In this document: piece after piece, positions 34,740-48,889 of the stretch
Layout of the letters: each line of letters opens with the position of its first letter
Numbering within the stretch: the first letter of the stretch is position 1
NCBI GenBank assembly: GCA_031761405.1
Contig: JASEVX010000007.1
Coordinates: 35,229,349-35,293,348 of the forward strand
From: Serripes groenlandicus
Taxonomy: Eukaryota > Mollusca > Bivalvia > Cardiida > Cardiidae
Length of the DNA: 64,000 nucleotides
Direction of reading: 5' to 3'
Program-made: the position numbers and the translations under genes
The notes under the pieces: generated by a model
The model's database searches: none
The model's input: the letters and a program-made list of their open reading frames with translations, nothing else
Told to the model about the DNA's origin: nothing

Positions 34740-36253
34740 TTGATTTTGCAGTTTCTCAAAGTCATGTCGCCTAGCAGGTTTAGTGTATGCAACACAGATA
34801 TATCGCTTGATTCAGCGTCTCATGACCGCAGGAAGATTAGCTTATCGTCCTTGGCCCGGAAGTCAATGCATAACGACGCAACGTCATGCAAGAGAAGTAC
34901 GTCTATCCCATTTTCGATACAGATTTAAGAACGCGATGGAAACATGATACGTGGTCGGCACTCACGGACATCTGATGAGTCATATGGTGGTCAGAAATCA
35001 ATCGGCTACGGGTGTAACTTTAATGGAACGAAGTCAAAACATTGGCCTGCCTGTTACACCCAAACGACGTAAATTTCGTATGCATTGGCCGAATGCACAT
35101 GCACCAAATTTATTTCGTCTGGTTTACTGACGACGTGTGCAGTTCACAGATTTACTTTCCTTAGATCAGAAAAGAATGACAATGTTATAGATGTCGCTGT
35201 GACCGATTCAACAACGCTTGTTCTAGAGAAATCAATATATTTGCGGTGGTTTTCTGATGATTGTTGGTGGAATTTGATATGGCATGAAAACATCTTCAAT
35301 TGTAACTAATTACAGTCTTAGTGTCATTCACGAAACAGATGAGGTGAATCTGTCTCATATATCTTATGAATAGCCTGGGTACCGAGGATGCCTGCACAGT
35401 TGCGAAGTCTGATATTTGTCAACATTATTTGCTGTTCATTTTATAATATGTAGCAAACAGTTCTCCATATATGCGTTTACAGATAATGGTGATGACTTAA
35501 TTTGAAGGAATTTAGAGAAGACCAAAATATCGAGATGAGCGGTTACCGTTCTGACTCGTTACGAGAAGCATGTAACTCAACTTAGTGCTGCCACAGGAAA
35601 CATGGCTTTGTGTGATCATGAACGCAATCACCCGCAAGCTGCAAGGCACGTCACCGTGCATCAGGTCTAAGTAGGCTCGACAAAATGTACGATGATTTAG
35701 AAAGCAAGTGAACATTTTGTTCAAGTTTATTTTCCAAGGGACAGTTGCCAAGATGCGAGTACTGAGACGGAAAGGTGAAAGGCTTGATCCTGCTAACATC
35801 GTCCAACATGATCGCTACTGCAGTAGACATGTTATAGCATAGGGTAATTATTGACACAGCAGGAACATATAATTCAACACAAGACGATGAAACCTAAATG
35901 ATCTTCGCTATTATGGTGGCTTTATTGATCCTGTCATCGTTCCCTATGTAGCAAACCGTCAAGCTGACGCGCTGATGCCATATTGCCCGTTACACACAGA
36001 ACGTTCTAGCGGTAAACAATAGTAATACCTTACATTGGCCAACGATGTCACCTGACCAGTTCCTGAGTTAGCATGTTTGAATACCTAGCGCAGAAAGTAC
36101 GTCATAGAAGTGACGTCAATAGTGTGGTGAATCTTGAGCGGGTCATTCAAGAGGAATGGGTCATAATACTGTTTAGAACACTCGTGAACAGTATGAGACG
36201 CCGATGTTTAGCTGTAATTGAGAAACGCGTTGGACACACGAACATTTGACTTA
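34740..36253 (+). pseudogene. Tc1/mariner transposase remnant
   Basis: Dispersed plus-strand blocks follow Tc1 order: IYRLIQRLMTAGRLAYRPWP and TTQRHAREVRLSHFRYRFK (helix-turn-helix side, about 34800-34925); FVWFTDD (first catalytic Asp region, about 35110); FNNAC...REINIF (about 35200-35245); DPVIVPYVAN (about 35930); MSPD (about 36047); then VRHRSDVNSVVNLERVIQEE and VNSMRRRCLAVIEKRVGHTN with a stop at about 36250, the characteristic Tc1 C-terminus. The DNARPHTA catalytic block is eroded. About 600 bp (35300-35900) between blocks shows no clear transposase similarity and may be an insertion. No terminal inverted repeats were found. Confidence 0.7.
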
Positions 36254-36369
36254 AGCATATATTTTAATCTTGACCCCTATGTTATATATTGAGTGTTAAT
36301 TGTCGTTATTTGCCCCAACTCTCAGTTCAAATTGTTAATACACATTGGATAATAAAATAACTATTTGAT

Positions 36370-36380
36370 TATTTATTTGG
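36370..36380 (-). terminator. Candidate poly(A) signal of the VWDE-like gene
   Basis: On the minus strand CCAAATAAATAATC provides AATAAA about 100 bp after the stop codon. AT-rich DNA makes chance occurrence likely, so this is only suggestive. Confidence 0.35.
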
Positions 36381-36475
36381 TTGCGCTTTTAAGTTGTGTA
36401 AGCCAAATATGTGTCACAAAGTATGAGCAGTGACAAACTAATAGCGTATGACTGATACGAAACAGCAACGTAAAC

Positions 36476-36630
36476 TTACTTTCTTTTCTTAATGAGAGCA
36501 TTCCATTTATACTTCCATAACATAATGAGTATTAAAACAATGCAGAAAGCGACACCGAATCCTACAGTTGTTCCTATTATGACACCTGTTTTGCTTTTTG
36601 TATTGTCTTCGTTGGATACTTTAGCACACA
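36476..36630 (-). CDS. VWDE-like gene, exon l (transmembrane, last found)
   Basis: 155 bp including TAA. It reads CAKVSNEDNTKSK, then a hydrophobic helix (GVIIGTTVGFGVAFCIVLIL and IML) followed by WKYKWNALIKKRK, consistent with a type I single-pass protein whose basic side is cytosolic. AAG|TAA also reads AAA|GTAAGT, so this may be the terminal exon or be spliced on. An AATAAA is present about 100 bp downstream on the minus strand (near 36375), which favours a terminal exon. Confidence 0.8.
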
Positions 36631-39600
36631 CTGAAATAAGATAAATCTCATTAGTTTAGCCTCGTATCTGATGAGCGCAATACAAATCCATAGCCAGTAG
36701 AATAACAAAGACACGTTGATAAAATGCTATATTCTAACATCGTATTGACTGGGTGTTTTAACATTCGCTTATTGAATCATTTTTAATGTAATCCAATATA
36801 AAAAAAAACGTTTGTTATATACTAGAAAATGATAAGCACATCTAATTGTGTCTTTTAATATCGAATGAGATAATATCAATCGGAGTCGTATTGTATTACA
36901 TAGTTTTAAGCCACATCCCAACTCCGTGAACATTTCAAAGCCATACTTGTAATCGACTTCTACCAGCTAGATTGAATTCAGATACACCTATCGAAACAAA
37001 TTGTAAGGAGGCTGTAAACCGTATATGCCAATACAATATGAACACTTAAGTTGAAAGGGCCCGAAGGCTCGACGTAATAGGAAAATCTGAATTATTCCAG
37101 GCCGGAGAACATATTTATTTATTGCGAACAGAACACCCTTTTACTATAATATTTAGATCACGGTATGGTTCCAATTGTCTACCTGATTTTTTCGGATGTT
37201 TTCTTTGGGATGTATTCATATTTCATGATACGTACCTTTGAGAGGGGAAAAATACCTCAAAAGAAACTTTAAGTGTATTATCTTCTGGTATAAGAGAAAA
37301 TTGATATCGACATTTTGAAAGCAACATTTTGGGGAAAATATATGACAACCAGGTCACTCGGAAATATCCAATTTTCAGTAAGTTGCATTCGAATAAGTTA
37401 CGGTAGTTTTTTCATCAGTAAGGACCATAAACTATTTGAAACTGAATCATCAGTAAGGAAATTACTTTTCACGAAGAATGTAATCCAGATCGATCATATT
37501 TGTAAGTTTAAAAACCGTTGCCAAATATCATTTAATGCATACATACCAACTGTCCAGTCTCTTTGGCTTATATTTGGATCACACACAAAGCAATCATCCT
37601 GAAGTTTTGTACTTTGACTTGCCACACATTTTCCAAAAATATAACATGCATCTGGCTACAAAACAAATAATCAAGTACATGTAAAATTTTAAGTTGGGAA
37701 ACTCAAGCAATATTGTCTAACGAAGACGTTTAATGTAAGCCACTAGATAACGTCGCGGTTGGAATATTTACGCAATTTGAGAAATAACATGTCGGCATCC
37801 CGGATCAAAGAGTACTCGCCTTGAAAGCGAGAGGTCCCATGTTCGAAACCCAGTCTGGCTGCATTTTGTTTTCCCGTGACATTTGTGCCAAACCAGGGGC
37901 GATGAAAGTATTGCTTTGTCAGTCCAACATCCCTTATAGTATATTTAAAATCATACTTGTCCTCAAATCCGAGGACGAATTACCAATAAAACAGGGGTGT
38001 ATGTCGCGGTTCGAACGTGTAGATGGTTAGAGAGATAAAAGTAAGTTGCCGTTTAGCTCGATAACTCGCCCTGAAAGCGACAGGTCCCGGATTCGAGCGT
38101 CGCACTTACTGCATATTTTTCCAATATTTCCTTATATATGTGTTTATGAATATTAAAATAAAATATATCGATCTTCAGTGCGATCGCTAACAAACTACAA
38201 TATCTATACAGTCGCCATATAGGTCAAATTAAGCTACAATGTGCACATACTGTGTATACATTCCCTTTGCAACGATGGATCAAACATCTAACTGAATAAG
38301 CAGTAAAATAATTCTGACCACATATAACTCCGAAGAAAGATGCCCGTTGCACCAGATTAATGAATACTGCTTTTCTTTTTAAAACGCATTTTCGTGACCA
38401 AAATAGACGTAAAATGACCTTGTCTGATAACATTGAAGTATATAGCTATACATCATAACCTTACAGAAATTATCAATATGTGCATTATCTGATAACCTCT
38501 TAAATATCCCGGTTAGTAATGTTGTCAAAAGCTACAGACAATCACGTATACGAGGTATTTAGTTCAAGATAATGTATATATTACGTCCAAAACTCACAGA
38601 TAATCCGCCATGCCGAGTTGATTGCGTAAGCATTTAAAAAAGGTAGTCTCGGCTCCGATCCCTGGTCATGGCGACGTACCCTTGGGCAAGCCATATTACC
38701 ATACTTAGTAATGGTTTGTCGTCCAGAGTTCTCGGATAAATAAACTGACAACATTAAATAACTTAAAATGTTTAATTTAAATATGCATCAAGCCGCATAG
38801 TTTATGTTACCTTTAAATCAACGACGAGCAAGCCTTCCTGGTCAAGCGTTGACGTTTGACATTCCGAGTCTAAGACAAGTATGTTTTCGATATTACCAAA
38901 GTTTTCACCATTATTACTAATTGAGATGTCATAGCGAACGGCAAACGTATTCCTGTCTGTTGTTGATCGCTTGCCTCTTGCCTCTGGTAGGCAACAAATC
39001 CCAGTAAAAATATCCTCAAGATGGCCGACTTGTCTTATCGTGGTAATCGACTCTGTTTCATTGTTGTCGTATACCTGTGTAAACAAAAAAGGCTGCATTC
39101 ACTCGGCACGTAATTTATGTTCCAACGCGCAATATATCACACGACATTATTGACCTATCCTGCGTTCAATATAACGGAAACATGTACCGCCAAAAAAACT
39201 GCTTTAAATAATCATTATACCACGAATTCACATATAAGTTTAAAGAAAAATACAAAATATTAATCATTTGGGGTGGAGAACGAGAGGAGTACTTGTCCTT
39301 AGGAATAACTGCATCAGCACAAAGCCGGCTGAAAGAAAATATCAAGCCAGTGTGACCCATGCTAACTGTTTTTGATGATTTCACTTCCTTGAAAAATGAA
39401 ATACAATTCATTATCATTTTTACTCGACCACATCCCTTATGTTCAGTTCTGGCGACAAAGATGCCATTCATAAATGTTATCTTGTATTTCATTTATAAAC
39501 ATGTGGTTTCTGTGTTCAAAGTATTTTCATTGTTGCACTGTGTTTATAAACCTTAAAAAACACGTTGAAAGTTAGTTATGAAACACATGTTATAAACAAG

Positions 39601-41647
39601 TAGTATCTATCACCAAATTAGCTTTTACGTCTATTTTCCTGGAATTCATTATGAGCATATATAAAGTTTGGAAAAGTAGTGAGTATTTACAAAGTGGTAT
39701 AGCATCAAATGTTGTATTGTTGACTTTTTCACTCTTTGAACTTTTAAAAGAGGAAGTAATATAACCAACATTTGATTTGAAGTACAAGATATTTCGGAAA
39801 TAATTTAACTGCATTTTTTCTGACCTCATTTTTAAAATTATATTCAAAAACTGATCCGGTTTTGAACAAGATGTAAATACTCACAATTTCTCCAGAGAGT
39901 TGACATGTAAAGTTTCGGAGAAGGTTATTCGTGGAGAAAGACAGACACTCACACCCATCCCCGTCCTGTAGATCACACACGCCTCCTCCTTCTGTATCAA
40001 TGATTTTAGGGGCAATACGATCGTCGATCTCACACTCAGGCCCGTGATAAAATGTGTAACACTCACAAACACCTACATGAGTTAAGCAAATAGTTAACTT
40101 GATATTATGTTTTCAGCGTCGTCTGCTTTTCATAAATTGAATGACAAAATTGTTGAAAACACACATTTATATTATAGATGCAGATTATAAAAGATAGTGG
40201 GTCATTAAGGAATTTATCAAGCAAGTCATTACATTATTTTTAGATATGTTGAATATAGTACAAATACTTTTATTTAACACTTTTCGAATTAAAATCCTAC
40301 TATAAAGTTATATTTTGTAACCAAATTGGAAATTAATAGAAAATATTTTGATTTAATCGGAAGTAATATAGAGATATTTTCTTAAAATAGTTTATATAAT
40401 TGAAAATAACTGAAATGGTTGCTACATGTAAAGACAGGGTATTGCTAAACAAAGCCTGACTTTAGCACAGGTTTGACTGTATATGAGAATAATTTCAGGG
40501 ACAGACTCACTTTCAAGTCAACTTTCTACTGTTATACCAGAGCTATATCCCCTTAATTAGTGAAATTTAGTTTGATATTATTTGTCTGATCTCTAACTGG
40601 AGCACTTCTAACCCAACCCAGGGGTTGTAAGTTCGACCCCTTGCACGGTCAATATTCTTTCCGGCGTTTGACAGAGGTCACTTTGACAAGCGGCATTCGT
40701 CTTCCACCAATGGGCTAACAGTCTTTGTGGTAAAGCAGCCAGGTTCTCGGAAATAATGTTTTGTGGAGTAGTCAGTGCCGGTGTGAGAAATCCAGGAAAC
40801 ACAATATAGAATATAATGCTACAATAAATCTATCAATAGGAACAGCTCTTTCTTTGCAAATGTGTTGGAAGAGGTTGTTAAGTAGCCTGTTGTTAATTGA
40901 CTGTTAATAACCATTTTACTGTCTGAAATCATTTGTTGTCGAGTCCGCTTTTGGTGAGCTCGACATAAAGCTGTCACAATGGTGGTTCGATGAGAGTTTC
41001 TGTACGTCCATGAACCTGTATGTCCGACCCGCATCTTAACCATGCATAATAGGATTTCTAAGAAACTTCTCACAAAAGTGCACCATGATGAGTTGGTGTG
41101 TCGTGCACAGAATTCAGGCCTGCACCTCTAATATTTAGGTCACTCGTAGAGGTCAAAGGTCAAAATGAGAACTGTTTGATAGAACTGACTTCTCCGGCCC
41201 GGACATTATTAACAGTTTAGGGGTTTGTTGTGACACTTTGTTTGTAAGAATCAACAGCTTTCATTTCATTTTCGTTTTCTGTAGCCATTAACTATTATGT
41301 CATCACTAAGGTGTTATAAGGTGATATAATTAGGATGTTCTTATATCTGCATGTGGTAACATGTACTTTTATTATGACACAATTGGTATTTAAATAAAGT
41401 CATGATGAAAATATTCAGTACACGTCAGTTTCTCTATTGATAATTAACACTGTGTTCAATTGTGAATTTACAACGTGTGGTCATCTGGGCATTGCAATGT
41501 CACATTGTTTAACCTATACACCTGTACTTTGGAATATGTTTACAATGAGATGACTCACTCTCCTCAGTGCAACCATCACTGTACGTTCTAGTGCTAATTA
41601 GCAATCAATGCTGAAAGTGTAGCGCAATTAAGTAGGAGATCGAGCAT

Positions 41648-41690
<43 letters not shown>

Positions 41691-44600
41691 TATTTTTGTA
41701 TCAATTGAACATTTTGGAAAATAGCGAAATTGTTCATTATGAGCATTTTTGTGTTTGTTTTTGCTCACAATGTTTTCAAAGCAGTTTAAATTTTCTAGGG
41801 AGAAAATCCTAAATGTGAAGTAACTACATTGGACAGACCTGTTTAATATCAGACATCATTAAAACCCCACCACCAAACAAATTGATACTTTAGTTTTCTT
41901 TCCTCTCTATGATAATTTAGTCATTTCTCCGAAAAAATATTAAAATTCAGAGAAAAAAGATGTTGCATCTGAGAAGTTGGTAGCATGATCTCCATAGAGT
42001 TGCAAACATGGGGAATGGAGGAAATTCTGTTTGATCGTTTTCTAAAATAGGTATGCTGCAGAGGCATCAAAACTCACAGGGAAAGTTCATTCATTAGCAA
42101 ATGTGTATTAAAGATGACCAATATTAACCTGTAACGTTCACTTTTATAACTGCATCAATACATTCCACATGCAGCTCCTGAGAATTTTATTTCAGTTATA
42201 TCATTGTGACAGTTCATGCATCCTGGGTAAACACTCTAGGTTTTGAAATAAAAATTGTCCAGGAGCATTATGCCGGCCTTGACTGAGGATCAAACACAAG
42301 ACATGCAGTTTGAAATCTCAAACAATAACCACTCGGCCACAACGGTTTCTTGTTTCGGAAGAGACATAATCTATTTTGAACAAAGCCCTGATGTCATCAG
42401 TTGAGAACAATATTCTGACACAGGGTTTCAACATGCTTAATTCGAAAATGTGTACAACATATTTTATTTTAATATGGCCTAGCGATCTGGTGATGAACAT
42501 GTGATATCCCAAAAAATTTAGCCGACATAAAACCAAGACAAACATTCTAATAAAGTTCAACGTGAGCTTTACTCAAATTTACCCGCACCAGAGTGCACTT
42601 TTATTGAAAACCGCAAGGCCTACACCGAGATGCTGCTTGTTACTTGCAGGATTGTCTAACGATCGCAACTATGGTGCCTTCGGCGCTTTGATTATAATTG
42701 TGCTTTACAATTGTATGCAGTTTTATTAGATTCTATTTATTAGTTATTAAGTAATTCTCTGAACAATAAAAAGTAACAAAGTGCAATAACTCTGTATTTA
42801 GGTAAAATAGAGTTATGGTTCCTGTATACCGCACTGCCTCTCAATGTTGTATCATCATTAAAAGTGTTATTAAATTCCAACAATAAGTTTTAAAGTTATG
42901 CTCCGGACAAGAAACTACGAACAAGAAAAAGTAACAAAGGGCAATAACTCTGTAATGCGGTAAATAAAAGGTATGGTTATTGTACACTGTACTTCCTCTC
43001 ATTGTGCTCTACCATTGTATGCAGTTTTATTAGATTCCATCTATTAGTTATTAAGTAAGAACTCTGTATTGAGTTAAAATAGAGTTATGGTACCTATATG
43101 AAGTTTTATTAGATTCCATCTATTAGTTATTAAGTAATTCTCCGGACAAGAAAAAGTAATAAAGGGCAATAACTCTGTAATTATGTGAATTAGAGTTATG
43201 GTTCTTGTACACTGCACTTCCTCTCATTATGCTCTATCATTGTATGCAGTTTTATTAGATTATATCTATTAGTTATTAAGAAATTCTCCGGACAAGAACA
43301 AGTAACAAAGGGCAATAACTCTGTAGTTAGGTAAAGTAGCGTTATGGTTTCTATACATTGCACTTCCTCTCAATGTGTTGTATCATCGTATGAAGTTGTA
43401 TTAAATTCCAACAGTCAGTTTTAAAGTTATGCTCCGGACAAGGAAAATCGCAACAGACCAACTGACCACTCAACTGACCGACCGACCGACCGACCAACCG
43501 ACCGACCGACCGACCAACCGACCAACCGACCACATGGTGAATCTAATATACTCCCTCTAAACTTCGTTTATCGGGGGTATAACTAGTTTACCACATTATT
43601 ATCATGAAACTTATCTGACTAACTAGTTACATAAACTAGTTAACAACATAATTAAGACGATACTTATCTGACTAACTAGTTAAAGATATAAATATCACAA
43701 TACTTATCTGACTAGTTACATAACACGTTAACCACTTAATACATATCTAAAATGGCATTACTATGGAAGCTTGAATTGCCGCCCTAGATAGAACGATAAT
43801 TTATAACAGACAAATGAACTGTGATATTGTAAACATATATCATTCATTTTGTGTTAAATTAATCACAAAAACGTTAAACAATATCATCGTTTTGCAATAA
43901 TTTCTTGTCCTAAATGTTTAAATTATTGTGATATTGTGACCAGACATTAATGGTTTTGTGAACACAAGTCGCAAGTAAGTTTAACTCTTAGCTTAGTAAA
44001 ATATCATAGTTTTGGGTATATCAAGTTTAAGGTATATCAAAATTCTCATAAAGTATATAGGTAACTGACTTGTGCTACCGAATTATCAGGATAATGTTTC
44101 AAAGTGTCGCGTTCTATTTCCGGTTTATAAAAATATGTTTTCACAGTGTCATGTCAAAATCATCATAAAGAATATAGGTAACTGACTTGTGCTTCCGAAT
44201 TATCAGGATAATTTTTCACAGTGTCATATAGTATGATAAAAAACATTAAACGTTTTCGCAATGTTAAAGACTGTTACTCAAAACCTTACGCGTTATTCAT
44301 GAAAGTAGATTATAATAACAGGACTGAAATTATCGTTCTATCTAGAAGGGCAATTCAAGCTTCCATACAGTAGTGGGCAGATATATAGACTTTTTTGTGT
44401 TGACATAAGTATCTGTTAACATAAATATTAACACGTTAATCAGATATGTATTATGTTAATTAAGTGACTAACTAGTTATATAACGTGATAATTAAGCGGT
44501 TATGTGGTGGCAGAAGTATGCCACCATGGTCCCAACATCATAGGCTTGTGCCGCTTACAAATTTCATCACGATGCACGCGCATCAACATTTATGTTTCTT

Positions 44601-47408
44601 CAGGGGAAATAGCAATTATTGTCAACGAAATTTAATATTTTCTTCCAATATACGTTTGAATGAACGCGTTGGCTTAACTTTAGCTACATTCTTTTAAAAA
44701 AAAGGGTAACAGTGAATCACACCATAAGCTGTAGCAAAAAGTTGAATTAAATAGGACACTTTGTTATTTACACGTACCTATGCACTAACGGATGTTGGAA
44801 TTTTGAATTTACCTTCTGTATTACAGGTTCCTCTTTCGCTGCAATTATTTTGGCAACTGTTTTGTTTAAAGTAAGTCACTGACTCTGTATTATTGGCCAC
44901 ATATCCGGGTATGAACTCAAACGTCTTGGATACAATTCTATTTAGTGCATCAACATGTATCCCGGCATAAGCTAGGTCACCCGCAGCCTGAATGTGTACA
45001 TATGATGTTCACTATGATCACTATGCAATAAATGGTATCGATATTTCTGTACATAAATGTAATCATATGCATGAGAGGCATACATATTTTTGTTCTCAAA
45101 TATGTAACGTCTATCATTATTATTTTTCTGTCAAACAGACAGGTTGAAAGTGTGAATATATCTAAACAAGAGGGCCATGATGGCCCTGGATCGCTCACCT
45201 GATTTTTGTGTTCACTCTAGCATAAGCCCCCTCCCCCTGGCGGCCATAGTTTCCGACAAACCAACTTGGCTTTAAGGAATCTGATAAGAGGTTCACCATA
45301 AGAACATCTCTACAAAATTATTTGAAAATCGGCCTGACACTTTTGGAGAAGAAGATTTTTTAAGTTTTCACTATAGACATATAAGGCAAAATAGCCCCGC
45401 CACCTGGCGGCCATGTTTTTCGACCAATCAACATAGCTTGAAGGAATCTGATAGAGGGTCATCCAAGGAACATTTCTACAAAATTATTTGAAAATCGGCC
45501 AGACACTTTCGGAGGAGAAGATTTTTTAAATTTTCACTATAGCCATATAAGGCAAAATAGCCCTGCCCCATGGCGGCCATGTTTTTCGACCAATCAACAT
45601 GGCTTGAAAGAAAATGATAGAGAGTCATCCAAGGAACATTTCTGGTGATGTCATTGAGAGGATGCCTTCTGTAAAATTTCAACCCAATTGACCCACTGGT
45701 TACTGAGGAGAAGAAGTTGACGCACGACGAACGACGCACGACGAACGACGGACAACGCACGACGGAAGACGCACGACGGACGACGCGCGACGGACGACGG
45801 ACGCAGGACAAAAGGCGATCACAATAACTCACCTTGAGCAAAGCTCAGGTGAACTAAAAATTAAATATTCACAAATGTCATAAGGCCCCTGTTCCTATAT
45901 TAATGCTCTATATACTGTATACTTACTATTACATCAAATATACATTGCGTAATAACAGCATCCGGTGTTTCTCCGGCTGTCTGTTCAGAGTATTTTGTGA
46001 AAGCTAGTGACCCGTTTATCTTGTCTGTACAGTAATCTCTTGCTTCGCGTTCGCTTATCGTCTGACGCTGTGAGAAATAACAATGTTCGAGTGTATTTTC
46101 GGACCGGGAATGCTCTAGACAGTATGTGTGTTCAAACATGATAATCATCATCCTGTCATTGTATTGTAAAAACAGGTATTAATGGACTAATTGCCATAAA
46201 TGTAGATCGGATATTTAACTTTCAACCGAAGGAACATTCTCTAATCTGTTTAACATAAAACTTCAGCGAACCATTCTGTGTTTAAATTACGTAAACAAAT
46301 TGAAAATAATGCTTAATTTTACCTTTCTGATTTTTACATCTTGAATAGGAATCTTTGCATTTAACTTTCTTTCTATTTCTCGGCCAATCTTGTTTGATAT
46401 GCTTCTCTTTCGCTGTGTCAGTTTTATACAGTTTTGGTCTTTATGTGTATGATTCCGTTTACAAATCAAGTCCATCGATGGTGCACAAACGGCCTCCTCC
46501 GATGGGAATGACCCACTTGATGCGCTAAAAGCTTGTTCACAAACACAAAACACATCATTTATTTCGGACCATTTAGGGAAATCAGTTTGATTTTTAAATA
46601 TGTTCTCATCGTCTCGCAATCTGAAATGTTATAAATCATGATTATATCAGCTGGGACATAGCAAATTCGGTTTCGTTCAAATGATTTACATTCTTGTAAA
46701 TTTGTTGTTAATCTGTTCTTGCATTAAGTGATCGAATCCCAAAGTATGTGAATAAATTATTTAGCTATATCATTTTGTCTAGTATGATGTTTTTTGAAAA
46801 GCCTGTCCTGATCGAAACGTCCACATTGACAGCGAATTGAATATAGGTGTAAGGGTATTCATGCCTTATACAACACAAGTTACATTTTAAGCTCACCTGG
46901 GCACAAAGTGCGGGATGAACTATTTGTGTCACTTATCGTCCGGCGTCGTCGTCATTCATCTGTCCGTCTGTCTGTTCATATTTTATTGCAGACACTTTCT
47001 CCTTCTGAACAAATGGGACAAATATCAAAATAGTTTTAATTGAAAGTTCCTTGGGGGGTTCTCTTTCAATGTTGTTAAAATAACTTTATTCCATAGAGAG
47101 ATTTTGTTACTGCGGCAACAAACAGAGGGAAAAAGTGAAAACACTTTAAAAAGTACTAGACCGACTTGATTTTTTTTGTCACAAAGGTTCCTTGACAGAA
47201 CCACTACCTACATGCATAAACTATGTTGATCCGTTGAAAAAAAATACAGCAAGGGAGCGAAGCTTAATTGCCGTATATGTTAATGTAGTTAAAACTTTAA
47301 ACATCATTTTGTACAACAGTACTTGTCCGATTTGAAAAATAATATTTACAGAGATTGTTGAAATTATTCCGAATCGTTGAAAAACACAACCGCCGAGGCT
47401 TATTATCC

Positions 47409-47447
<39 letters not shown>

Positions 47448-48835
47448 TGTATATATAGTGCAAACTTTAAAAAATAATCTTGTACAAAAGCACTGGCCCA
47501 ATGTGATTATAATTTGACACAAATGTTCCTTGGGTGACCTTCTAAAAATGTTGTTCTTTTTATTCTGATCAGCTGAGCGATATAGGACCTCCGTGGGTTT
47601 TTAAACAGTTGTTATAGTATAAATAAATAGTGTTGATTTCACAAACATGGTAGTTGTTGTTCGTACAGTACGAACTTTCCAATTTGTTTCTGGTGTGTGC
47701 TTGATGTTTGAGTGAAGAAAGTATAAGTAAACTATCAGTTCCATCGCTTCCGTTCATTATGTATAATTTATGCAAATCTACATACAATAACATGGTCGAA
47801 TGAAAGAATAAATTGCATTTACATACTTCCAATCTAAGGCAAATGTTTGTGGATCTGTTTGCGTTCCGTCACGTGTCCTGAAATCATTGGTTTTGTTATC
47901 ATCAACAAAACCACACAAGCCTTCTGTGTTACGCACGTCCTTCGGCGCCATTGTAATATCAATGTTCATTATTGTATTTCCTTCTAAAAAATTTGCATCT
48001 ATTCTCGTTCCGATCGGTGTTATAATCTAAATAGACAGTAATCATGTTGTGTTGTTATTTCGTAGGTTTAGAAAAAAAAGATAATAATCTGCCTTTGGCA
48101 AGTAAGCAAACAGCATAGAGCCAAATTAAAATGTAAGGAATCGCATATAGATATTGATCTACGCTGAAAGAAATTCGTTATGACTGTTGTTCGTAGATCA
48201 AAACTCTTATATGAAAAGTATTTACATTTGTGCACATTGCAAACTCACATTTATAAAACAAAGACTGTCGAAATGCGTGCTTAGTATTCCATATAGGTGA
48301 TCATAAGATGAATGTGACACATGTAGATTCATATATTTATGGGAAGCCATATCTTCAGACAAAAATGAAGACTTCGTTCAAATTATGTTGAACGTTGAAG
48401 TATGTTATTTCAAGAGCAGTGACGGTTCTCCTCTTTTCATAAGTCCTTTAAATGGTTTTCCTACCCTGAAGGTCATTAATGAAGTGGCTCAGTCTTTAAT
48501 GTAATGTGACCAGTGGTCTTCTGTCTATTTAGTTCCGGTGTTTCCCTGTGCTTTCATTAGCACGTAGTTATCAGGAGGCATTTTGCGAATGTTATAAAAC
48601 ATGTAACATCTAAGCTCACAACAGAGTTCACTTTGATCTTCGGCATATGTAGGAATTACGCCATTATCTGACTTATATTTACATTCGTACAGTTGTAAAG
48701 AATTAAAAAGTGCAGAATGGAACACTCAAAGACTCTCTCTATCTCTATCTCACGCGCGCTTTCTCTCCCTCTCTCTCCTTCTATATCACGCGCGCCTTCT
48801 CTCTCTATATATCTCTCATTGTTGCCCATTCTCTC

Positions 48836-48889
<54 letters not shown>

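Noticed and set aside
35512..35857. Minus-strand frames of 95 and 68 codons inside the Tc1 relic
   Set aside because: No transposase or cytoplasmic-tail similarity, and no splice border in phase with the VWDE-like last exon.
42265..42350. Functional Leu/Ser tRNA gene
   Set aside because: Good A box, but a poor B box and no consistent cloverleaf.
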